From positions 1 through 32,206 of the forward strand of contig PCVY01000046.1 in assembly GCA_002787155.1 (NCBI GenBank): a DNA stretch of 32,206 nucleotides, given 5' to 3'. The translations under genes and the position numbers were made by a program. The notes under the pieces were generated by a model. That model made no database searches and had not been told where the DNA came from. It saw only the letters and a list, made by a program, of their open reading frames with translations. Shown here in pieces: positions 1 to 12,000 of the stretch. The first letter of the stretch is position 1. Every line of letters begins with the position of its first letter. The DNA is from Candidatus Abzuiibacterium crystallinum (lineage in GTDB: Bacteria; Omnitrophota; Omnitrophia; Omnitrophales; Abzuiibacteriaceae).

Positions 1-6
1 AAAGCT

Positions 7-89
7 GTCATTGCGAGGAGCCTAAAAGGCGACGAAGCAATCCCAGGTCATGAGATTGCCGCGGCCCACACACCGGGCCTCGCAATGAC
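7..89. repeat. Palindromic interspersed repeat, copy A (overlaps the giant ORF start)
   Basis: The element is bounded by a perfect 11-bp terminal inverted repeat, gtcattgcgag (7-17) and ctcgcaatgac (79-89). Its interior has the typical gacgaagcaatc and gagattgcc blocks. The ATG at 85 that opens the giant ORF is inside the right terminal repeat. The frame of the giant ORF is open across the whole element. This type of repeat is usually intergenic in bacteria. Confidence 0.85.
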
Positions 90-3000
90 GGATGCACACA
101 CTGACATCAATTTCCACAATGACACTGAACCCGTCCTTACGCTATTCAATCAATACAACCAAAAGACCATTCTGGAACAGTCCAATTGGCCTACCCTTGC
201 CCAGTTTCTCTCAAGTTATCCAGGCGTAGACCCAGCGGCACTTGATCCGTTGCAAATTAAAAGCATGTTAAAAATCTTCAAAGAGAAAAAAGTTGTCAAA
301 GCCAAACCCAAAAGACGGAGAGCTATCAAATCCATCATAGCTACCAGGCAAGTCGTTGAAAAAGTGGTTACCCCCACTACTGCGTATGAAACAGATTCGC
401 CGGCGCATTTAATTGATGACGCCTTACAATTTATTTCAAGCAGGAAGTGGAAAACAAAATGGGGCGAGAAATCTATCGAAATTTCTCCTGACAAAATCAG
501 CTCAGAGATCTACATTGAATTGCATACGAAAAGTTACAGAAATCTTAGTGCGATGGAGATTCTAAGGGCTGCACGGTCTATGCTGGAAGATCTCGACATT
601 GATGAACAGAAAGTCTTGGAAGATAAAAGAGAGGAATTTGAAAGGCGGAGCGAAGCGTGGCGGGATAAAAATGATATCGATGACATCGAAGAGCTGCTGC
701 GGACTTATTATGCACATGAACCAGACCTTCAAATCAGCTATGCGGGAACAAACTTAAGAGATGACCAGTATCGTCCTGCGCTTGTGGAGCATCGTACGTA
801 TAAGGAATTCATTTTCTCTAAGGAATTACAAGATGGAATTGCCATCTTAGAGGCCCTCATTCAGAAAGTAGGAAACCAAGTTGCGCCGAACACTCACGAT
901 ATTTATCTCAAACCACTGCGGGATAAACTTGCTGAACTGAAACAAAAGAGGAAAGCAAATCAGCATTCAGAACTGAGATTTTCTGTCGTTGCGAGGAGCA
1001 AAGCGACGAAGCAATCTGAGATTGCTTCGCTCCCTTCAGTCGCTCGCAATGACGGAGAAACGCTGAGAACTGAATTGCGAACCAACGCAATCATCAAATG
1101 GCAGGCACCGGCGGATCAAGATCTTACCGCGCTTCTTACGGAATACTACCAAATTAAAGAAACGCTGAGAGACAGTTTCATCCGCGCTGATTCGGACGGC
1201 TACCGGCGCGCTTATCGAGAGCTGCAGCAGATTGAAAACAAAACGGCAAACATATTATCTCGTGAAGACGGCCGTGCCGAATTAATCCGTGCAGCCGAAG
1301 CGCTCCATGCTTCCGGCATCCTGGGGAAACAATATAACAATCACGCCGCGACGGATCTCGTTCAAGCGGCAAACCGGTCCTTTGCGGATTGGCAAAAAAC
1401 GGCCATTGAAGAATCGAGCGGGTGGCTCACCCGCCATGCGATTGACTTAGAAATCCGCTGTCGGACTATGACACAAGAAATGATATCGGTGACCCAACCT
1501 TTCAGTTTATCGCGCTTCATTCCCGATTCTATTCCCGGCCGCGAACCAAGCGAAGGAGACATTGCCAAGTTTCAAGGAGATCTCAATCTAGCTGCCTACA
1601 TAGAAGCACTGGAGATCAGGGGCATGGCCGGTTCAAATGCTTCCGCACCGCATGCGCCTTTTATCATGCTGCGCGCCGATTTAGGGCCCGGTGATTTTCG
1701 AGGCGTATTTAGACACGAAGGCGTGCATTATCTGGCAGGAACGGGCGATCTTCCGATCCCGCCTTCTAATGAAATTGTGACCACGGCGGTTTCAACCATT
1801 GAGACAGTTCGAGCCAAAGGTTATGCCGGGCTTAAACAGCAAGCAGAAGGGCATGCGCTCGCGGTTTTTAACCGAGGGAGAGAGCTCTTTGCGGACGGGG
1901 GATCGATTATTGATTTTAATCACCTCTTACAATTGGCGCTTGGCGCTATGCGGCGGTATGACATAGACCTTGGGCCTCGGGCTGTTGAACAACAAGAAGC
2001 AATTGAAGAAGCGGTTCGCGACCTGCAACAGACTGTTAATGTGCATGCGCAAGCGACGGCAGAGCGTATCATCGGCGAACTGGCAGCGGGGTATTTGTGG
2101 CAGAAAGCCATGAGCCGGGGTATTGCGCGCGCGAAAGCGCCTTATCAAAAAGCAGAAGACCTCATTGACCAAGATGCGCTCGATCAATCCATTTTTGATT
2201 TTGCGCGCCAAGTGGTGGCGCTGGAATCTCCCAGAATGCCGACCCCTCAAGAAATCGCGGCTGCTAAAGAAAAAATGAACGGACTTTTGGAACGCATCCG
2301 CTTGTTAACGCGTGATCCCAGTTTGGAACTCATTCCCTGGACACCGCTCTGGCCGGGTGACCGTCCGACCTGGCGTTATCTGCGTGACGAAAAAACAGGG
2401 ACACCGCTTCACCAGCTGCAATTTGTTCCGGAAGATATTTTCCGCCGCGACGAAAAAACACTGCGCGGTTTTGTGTACCAAGAGGTTTTTAGAGCGCTTT
2501 ACTCATTTCCGGTTCTTCCCGAAGCGCTTCGCCGCGACGTGAATTTATGGGCGCTTTGGTCACAGTTGGAGACCGCGCGCGTGATTCCCATTGGTTTGGA
2601 GCGTTGGCGGGGTGTCAAAGAAGCGATCCGGCAGCTTTATGATGACCGGTTTGCTTTGGCAGAAGATCCGCTTGTCCGAGAAGCATTTCAGCGCCAGCCG
2701 CTCTATGTACAGTATTTGGACAGTATTTTATATGAATGGCATTACAATACCGGCAGTATCGATCCGCGCGTGAAAGACGAGCGCGTGAAACAGGCGTTAA
2801 ATCAAACGCGAGCGCTTCGTCAACAAGCCATTTCCGCTGCCAATGCGGGCAAACATCTTAAAATTATTCAAGATAAAATCTATCCGCTTTTGAAAGAACT
2901 TTTGGACGCTTCCAAAGAAGAACTCACGCTTCAGCGCATGTATGAACGCGCCGCCAATGAACAAGGCGTTTTAACCATTGACACTTCGAAGAATCCTAAT

Positions 3001-6000
3001 TTAAGCGATCTGGATGAAGAGCAAAAAGCGTCCATCAAACGTCAGCTCGAAAACATGACGGCCGGGCTTTCAGAAGAAGAACGCGCCGAGATACAGGAGT
3101 CTATCGAGCGAGAACTCAAACAAGCCGTGCAGCGGGAGGCACAGCAAAACGGCTCGCAGCAGATGCCCGATGATTTACAGCCCATGCTGCCGCCCGAGTC
3201 ATCCGGTTTTCCCAATCCTGAACAGGAAGGTCAGGAACACAAGCAAACAAGTAGTTCGTCATTGCGAGGCAACGAACAAAATGGTGCCGAAGCACTTTCG
3301 GAGAAGGACGACAAGTCCTTCCCGAAAAGTACTCGCGCAAAAAGCGCGCGTGCAATCTCTAGACCTGAGATTGCTTCGCCGCCTTCGGCGTCTCGCAATG
3401 ACGGTGCCTCATCCGCCCAACAAATGGCAAGTCAGGCATCGCAAATCGGCGAAGAAGCCAGCCAAATGGCGCAAGCTTTTGGCGAGTTGTCCAAACTGGC
3501 CGAGGAGGCTAAGCAAGCCGCCGGTAACGTAGCAAAACAAGCCGGTGCGGTACGCGAAACCGCCGGAACCGGCAACCTTTCTCAATTGGCGCGTGATTTA
3601 TCGCAGGAAGCATCTCAAACGGAAGCTAAGCTAAGCGAGCTTACGAATGATGCGCGGGGTTTGGATCGCGAAACGCAGCAGTTAACCGAACAAGCAAAAT
3701 CACTGAACCGTCAAAGCGCTCACGGTGCCGAGGAGTTAAAAGATTTAGCCGAACGCATGGGCGCCCATGCGGCTGCGCTCCGGTCTAAAGCAGAGACGGC
3801 GCTCGAGCGTTTAGCCAAGCCGCTTAAATCCAAAATCGAGGCCCTGCAAGGCCAAATCGACAAACAAGAAGACTTAAAAGCGCCTAACCGCATTCAACAG
3901 CAAGCGCATGAAGCGGAAGGACAGGCGGAAGCATTGCTTGATCGTTTGCAGGAGTTAAAGCGCCGCTCGGAAGAAACTGAACAGCTTGCCAAGCAGGTTT
4001 CTGAAGCAGCTCAAGCGCTCTCGGAAAAAATGGAACAAAAAGCACAAACGGATGAGCAAAAATCAGAAGATGACTCGCAGCGGGAAGAAAGTCAAAAAGA
4101 AGGCAAGCAAGACCAGTCAAAACAAACGAAAAAAGATGTCATTGCGAGCAAAGCGAAGCAATCTAGCGAACCTGAGAGTGCTTCTCCGCCTCCGGCGGAT
4201 CGCAAAGACGGTGATGATCAAACCAAAAAGCGGCCAAAGGTCGGCCAAGGACAGACGGCAAAGGATGCTGCGAAAAAACAAGAGCGAAAACCGTTTAACA
4301 TCCGTCCGGTACCCGAGCCGCCGGATGATTTAAAGGAACAGCAGCCGCCGGATGTTCCCAAAGAAGAAAAAACCGTTTCAACACAAGTGAAACCGCAAAC
4401 GGATGAGACGCCTCAATCGGATGCAGAAAAGGAACTTGAAAAAAAATTGCGCCGGGAACGGCAGGAAACACAGCTCACCGCCGAAGAGCAGGCATTTTAC
4501 CAGCAGTATTTGGATCCGATTCGCCATGCCATTACCTCCATGAAGTCATTCTTAACGGAATTGTTTGAACCTATCAAGGCGGCGCTCCTGGAAACAGGCC
4601 ATCAGCATGGACGGCTTGATTCAAGGCGGCTCACGCAAGCGGTCACGCAAGACAATCCAAGGGCCTTTATGAGAAAAAGGAAAGTGGAAATTCCAAATGT
4701 GCGCTGGAGCTTGATTGTGGACATCAGCGGAAGCATGCTGGCGAGGGAAGATGCTGACCACACCAAACTTGACTATGCGGCACAAACAGGCATTTTATTT
4801 GCCGAATCCCTGCACGACCTCCCGGGACATGAAAGTGAGTTTGCCGCCTTTGCCGACAGCACGGTGGTTTTAAAGAAAGCAGAAGACGAATGGAACCCTA
4901 AAATGGGTGTTCATGTTTTAGGGAAGCTCTTTGGTTTAGACCACGGCAGTACGGATGATGTGCGCGCCATTAAACAGGCGATCAAGCGTGCTGAAGCTGC
5001 CGCCGGCACCTATGATGAGCACATTATTTTTGTTGTTTCAGACGGGGAATCGACAGCAGGCCTTGGGAATACGATTGATGGCATCCGTGCCAAGCACCCG
5101 CACTCAAAGATATTCGGCGTTGGGATCGGTGATCAAGCGAGAGACATCAAAGAAACCTATGCACCGCTCGGCATTTGGGTGCCTACAATCAAAAAACTTC
5201 CGAAAGAAATTGAACGCGTATTGCGCCAGGAACTCCTGCGGATTGTCCATAACTGGCAGGCCGGCAGCAGCTCGCGCAGTGAACTTCGAGGTGATGAGAA
5301 TCTAGCGCTGTTTGGCGGAAGGGATCAGGTGTCAGGGATCAGGGATCCGCAAAACAGTTTCGAGTCTCGGGTTTCAGGTCTCGGGTTAGATGAAACACCC
5401 GAAACTTTGGACTCGAAACTCGGAACCCAATCTAAGTCCGAATTGCGTGCAAAAGGGAAAACAGCCAAAACAACTCGCGAATCATCCGAATGGGCGAAAA
5501 AAGCGGCAGAGGAATTTGAAAAATTCCGTCTCGGGCACGAAGATAACCCAGAACAGCTTCATCAAAAATTTTATGAGATCGTAAGCCGTGATTTAGACGG
5601 CGGCGTTTTTAAAGGTGAAGATGGTCCGCGTGTGCCTAAAGTACCCATTTACGGCCTTGCGCAAAATCTTGAAGTATTAAGAAAAATGGAACGCGCCGCA
5701 AGGCGTACGCGCAACCGCCTCCTATATTTGTGGGGTCCCCACGGCGGCGGCAAAAATTACATGGCAGATCTGTTTGCCATGATCCGCAATCAGGGCCGGA
5801 CGCTCATTTCCTCACACGAAGATATGACGGTGGATGAGGTTTTTGAAAAACAAATTGTTATCCGTATTCCCGGCCTGAAAACAAAGGTATCAGAAACTTT
5901 TACGGCCATCATGGGCGCTGTTTTAAATAAGCTCTCACTCGATGCTTTTAAACCGCAGCTCACTACTTTTATTGAAGCGCTGGTGCCGCCCGAAACCGAA

Positions 6001-9000
6001 ACCAAGTGGATCTTGACCGAGTTTGCCGAGGCTCTAATACGCGGTGATCTGGCTTTGTTTGACGAGTTTGACCAAATGCCGGCTTTGGTGAAAGCTGCGC
6101 TGAACGATGCGCTTCAAGAAAGGCAGTTTGAACGTCACGATGGGACCATCATTCATTTTCACCCGAACGCATTGGTTTGGGCGCTTTCTAATCCGGTTGG
6201 GGACGGCAATGTGGCGCAAAGCACTTCGGGTGAAGCGGTAGACCGTTTTACACACATCAACGTCCTTTATCTTCCGCCGGATGAGGAAATCGGGCTTCTC
6301 ATGGAAATAGCGCCCAATCTCGATCAGGATATTATTAAAAGGCTGGTGGATGTTGCCACTGAAATTCGCGAGGCCAAAGAAGCCGGTAAAGACCTTGATT
6401 TTATTTCCACGCGCGAACTTGTGATGCTCGTTAGGCATTTGGGGCGGTTTCCGGAAGATCAAAATCACATTCCTTATGTTTTCAGGCAAGTCTACATGGT
6501 GCCGGATAATCGGCCTGATTTAGAAACCGATCTTACACAATGGTTAAAAGACAACGGTTTCAAAGATAAAGAGCCGCCTGCATTGACCGCTGCCGATTGG
6601 TCAATTGAAGAGCGTGCCATCGGTGTGGGCAAACAAAAGCAGGTGACAAAAGTGCTTCGAATCGGGAACGTTGAAATGCCGATTTTGGAAGGCAAAGAAC
6701 ATGTGCCGAGCCAAATTTTGAAAGACTATGAAAAAGTACCTACCAATTTAAGGCGTTTTCAAGACCTCATGAAGGCGTTTATTCTGGGTCAGAATATTCT
6801 TCTGGAAGGTGATCCGGGTACCGGGAAGGACTGGATCACAAAACGGTTTGCCAGCGCGCTTGGCTACCCATTGTTTACCGAAGCTATTAATGAAGGCACA
6901 CACGCAGATGACCTTTTGGGCCATGATGCGCTTGAACGCAGCGCGCACGTGTGGAAAGATGGAAAACTGGCGCTTGCGGTCAAGCACGACGGTATTCTCA
7001 ATTTAAACGAGCTTAACCGCGGAAAATCGGGCGTCACAGCCAGCATTAATAACTTCCTGCAAAACCGCTATGTCACGTTAAGAAACGGCATGGTGTTGGA
7101 TGCGCGCCGCGCGCCGCACATGCTGGTCATTGCTTCTATCAATCCGAACCGGCCGCCGTTTAAAACTTATCCCATGACCCCGGCCCAGCGGAGCCGTTAT
7201 AAAAAGTTCCGTTATGACTTTTTGCCGGAAAAAGAGGAAATCGATCTTTTGCATGGTTTTCAACCCATGATCCCGCTTCCCATTGTTGAAAAACTGGTAA
7301 AAGCAGCCAATTTAATCAGAAAAGAGCATCGTGCGGGCAATGTCCCTTTTCAGGTGACCGGCAGAACGCTTGAGAAAGTCCTCGAAGATTTAGCGCTTGA
7401 TCCATGGCTTTATTTAGGGAGTGCGCTGATCGAGAATTTTCTTGAAGCGTATGGTGAAATTGCCCGCGGCCGGGAAATGGGCAAGGTGATCAGAGCGGTC
7501 ATCACCAAGATTTTGCAAAGCGCTGCGATTGGTCTGGATCAAATTGAGCAATACCAGCCGGTTTCTGTGGGGGATAAAGTTTTTGATCAATTGATTACGG
7601 CAGCCAAGTCGGCTTCAGGAAAAGAGGCTTCTGTTGAGGCAATGGACAAGCTGCAGGCAGAAATCCGCAAACGCCGATTAAAAGGCGAAGCGATTCCGGC
7701 AAAGCTGGTGAGCACCATTTCACGTTTGAACGGTCTTGTGCATGCAGAAGCAAGGCCGGCATTGGACTGGGCGGTTCGATTTGCAGATCCTGATCGCACC
7801 ATTGTGACAGCGGATGAGTTAATCGATCGCATGCTCTCAGAGATCTTGGAAAATCAAGATGCAGAAGAAAAGATGTTGAGTGAAATCAAAACCGGCAAAC
7901 TGACTGAGAAAGCCAATGTGGAACAAGCGCTCGCCGGGTTATTTACGCATCATTTATTTGAATCAATTGCGGTCAAGCAGATGCCTCAAACCGCCGATGT
8001 GGAAGGCGCCGTGGATGTGCTGATCAAGCAAGTCAATACAAAAAATAAAGCACTCATTGCCGCGCTCAGGAACATCAAACATTTCGCAAACCTTTCTTTA
8101 CCGGTTGATGTTGGGGATAACTATTTAAACGCAGCGCTTAACGGTTTCTTCACTAACTATAAAGATCCATTTGCCGTTCGCTCTATCGTGACCAAAAACA
8201 TACCCAGCAAACTAACGGTTAAGGAGGGTCAGGGCTTGGATCTTGATCGTGTTCATGAGTGGTTAACCGGGATGCGCGAGTTTCCGTTTATTCCGGAAGC
8301 GCTTCAAAACGAAATACTCAACCACATTCGAACAGTTGAAGCATTGAAACAGAATAAATCTAAACGCTCCGAACTCCGCACCGTTACCCAAGCCTCGTTG
8401 ATCGGTTTTCGTGAGGTGGGGAACGTTGAACCATTGCCGACTCATGGCGAAATTCAACCAAATGATTTGGATGCCATTAAGGAAAAAGTGAGGACTTTGT
8501 TTCCTCAATACGAACACGACTTCCTTCCGCTATTAAAGGAAATCAAACGTGGTTACTATGCGGATGATTCTTCCATGATCGCCTTACTCACGCTTCGAAA
8601 AGAAGAGGGTGAGAACATGGTTTACATTCATCAAGCATTCAAACCAACTGACACAGACAAAGTCAATCCACTGCGTGACCCATTATTAGCATTTCTCCTG
8701 GCACGGGAATTGGTTGCTCAAAAAATCGGTTTATCGCCCACAATACTCACTTTAACCGGAGAAATGGCTCTCCTTTCAGCATTCGATGTCCCGTTTTGGA
8801 AGACATTAGGTGAGAACGAACAAGCAACCATGATGACATATGCATCAGAGTTGGAATCTCAAGGTCTTGTGAATATTCGTGCTTATTTTGAACTCATGAC
8901 CCAGTATGCCGCTCAGCAGATTCAATCAGAAGATTGGCAATCACGCGTTAATGAAATTGCTCAAATCTTTGGTATCAGAAAAGAAGGCTTCAACCCATCC

Positions 9001-12000
9001 GAGTTTGATGCACTTCAGAAAGCCATCAAGCAGATTGAAGAAACCTCTCAGGCGCAAGACGTTTGGCTGGAAGAATTGCCTCCGGCTCCACATGGTAGTC
9101 AGTTTGGAAACGGAAATTATTATGTGGCGTCCGATGGTTCACAAATTATTGCTTTGAACACGCAAACAAACGAAGTAAGTTGGTGGGATGTTGATGAAGC
9201 AACGGGTGGTATTCAAAAATTAGCGGAAACTGAAAACCTCCACAGAGCCTTTATAGGGTGGACGCCAAGCGCAGAAGGCCTAGCCATCCATGGTGACTAT
9301 GGTTACGTTGGTATCAGCTCCGCAAATGATTATGTTGCGATCATGCGTAAAGATAAACCAATAGAGTCTTTTCCGCTGAAAGCAGAGCCTGAGACATCAA
9401 AAGAACGTCTTGATCCACAGGTATTAGGTATTCACGGAAACAGGCTTTACGTTGCTGTTAACAGCACTGAAGTTCGGGATCCGGCAGTACACAATTCATT
9501 TGTAGGATCGCTGCGCATTCTGGATATCTTACCTGACGGGTCGCTCCGAGAATATAAACAACAGGATAGAATCTTCCCCAAAGAAAAACCGCACCGCATG
9601 TTAATTCGCGGCGGTTTTGCGTATTGCAGTCATTGGGGCCGGATCGAAATCTTTCGCATGGCAGAAGACGGCACGTTGGTTCCGACCCAGAATCTCTATC
9701 ATGGGGAAGGGTTGGCAGCATATATTAATTCCATTAAAACTGAACAATACAGCAACGAGTATTTTACCGGCATGGCAACAAAGGGTGATTTTCTGTTTGT
9801 ATCGAACACAAACATGCAACTGATCCATGTGTTCCGTTTTGGAATAGATGGTTCTATTACCTATGTGTCTTCCCATGGTGAATATAGTGGGCGTAATGTT
9901 ATGACGCTTCCGGACGGGCTGGTGAATGTGGGCAATTGGCTTTTTTGGTTTGACAGCCGCGGCGGGAAAATCCACCGGTTTAAAATTCACATCAACAACA
10001 AAACCGATGCTAATTCCACACTGCAAGTTGAGACGACTCAGCCTCACGGCGAAGCAGCGCAGACGTCGGGTGACTCGATGCAACGGTTAATGCAGGACTT
10101 CATTCAAATGATTGAAAGTCATAATTTTGAGCACATTAAAGTCAACATTCATATTTTGAAACCAACCGATCCGCGGCCAAAAATTAATGAACGTGGCTGG
10201 AATCATAAGACCGTTTACCGAATACCAAGTTACAAACATAAAATCATTAGCCGAAAGTCAAAAAGCGGGGAGAAAAAACATTATCACATTTATATTCCTG
10301 AAGAAAAAATGAATCCGATTTGGCTTGTCTACTACCTGCAGGATTTATTTAACGTCCAGTTTGATCGCGAAACGATCTATGCTTATGCCAAACGCCTTGG
10401 CCATATCAGTTTTGCTGCATCAGGGGCTGTTTCGTTGTTAGCGCTCCCTGTTCTTTGGAGGTATGTGGAAGAAGAAGTTGAGCATCAGCCGGATGTGATA
10501 GCCTACAGAACAGGCAGGTTCGGCCATGAAGGCGATTATTTTATTCATCTTTTTATGAATAAGAAAGATTCAGGATGGCAGCTGGATTTAACGCATCTTG
10601 ACAGAAAACACGAACAAGGCCCGTATCTTCGATTGCAATGGGATGGAAAAGACGAACTCATTTTGAGGTTTAATGGGAGTTCAGATCTGGCAAAGATTTT
10701 TAACGTGACGAGTGATCCCATTGTGGGTTTTGATTTAGAAGGGCGTTGGCAAATAACCAACAATCAACTGATCATTGTTGTCAGAGATGACATTGCTGAT
10801 GAATTAGAAAAACAACGGTTCAAAGGGGTGGCGTGGGAGCAGGAGCTATTGGGTCCGTACCAATGGCATTTTGGATGGCGTATCGTAGGTGAATCGGAAT
10901 GGAAAAAAGAAAAAGCCGAGCGCGAACAAGAAATGGAGACGTGGCGGAAACAAGTTAACCTGGATGAGATAGAGCCTTTAGTTAAATCTATTTTTGATTT
11001 AACCACAATTGATTATTTGTTTAAGAATAACGGAAACGCTGTTCTATTTCGAGAACATCGCGATAAAGTTATTACCATTACAGGTATTGTGATTCAAGAG
11101 AAAGTGAAAGATGGTGTTGAGTTGTTAACAAGGATCATTGATGCGGTTCGCTCTCGCTGGGATTATGACGATTACGATCTCAAGCCGCTAAAGGATAAAT
11201 TAGAAGAGCTGGAGGCAAGAAAGCGAGCGGAAGAAAACGCTCGGCATTCCGAACTCCGGACAGGGATCAGGGATCGGCAACACAGGGATCAGGTGTCGGG
11301 AATGACACCTGCATCTGCCTCTCTCGCAGGGCTGCGTCCCGATGGTGATGCTTCGCTTGAACCGATTCCCGCAGGGGCCATTGATCCTGATTTGATGATA
11401 AAAGTTGAAGAAACCATCAAACGTCTTTTCCCCCAATACGCCGGTCAATTAGAACCCATCACAAAAGGCTATTATGCAGACCCTATCTCCATGCAGTCTT
11501 TGGCTGCTATTGATCAAGAAAATAACGAAACCGTTCTTTACCTGGATGCGACTTTAAAAGAATTAGCAATCAGGGGACAGGTTAGCACTGACAACCTGTC
11601 CCCTGATTGGGAAGAAGCCTTTCTCTCATTCTTAGCCTTACTTGTCTTACATGAATTCATGAAACAAACATTACACAACACCACCCACTCCAGAGGATTC
11701 GACCTCACAGAAGAAACAGCCCTTTTCTTTGCCATTGATTTGCCGTTTTGGTTAGGATTAGCGGCTGATAAAAAGCAAAACATACTCGCTTTGGTTCAAG
11801 GGTTGGAAAAGAACAGTGATCATCGCTTCACATCTTACATAGATTATCTGCAAACTTATGTGCTTGAACCTGATGTTTCACAAACATGGGATGCATTTGC
11901 AGCTGACGCAGCGAAACTTCCCACTTTTTCAGGACAAACACTTGATCACTCTCGATTAGAAGCCATTCGTCAATCGCTTCTAACGCATGATACAAATCAC

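Noticed and set aside
985..4209. CRISPR array made of the regularly repeated palindromes
   Set aside because: The copies are far apart, unequal in length and without regular spacers. No cas genes are present.
6034..6489. Minus-strand open frame of 151 codons opposite AAA+ module 1
   Set aside because: The plus strand encodes Walker B and sensor motifs here. The antisense frame shows no family features.
9601..10083. Minus-strand open frame of 160 codons opposite the propeller-like region of the giant ORF
   Set aside because: It has no motif, promoter or ribosome binding site, and lies wholly within the conserved-looking plus-strand frame.
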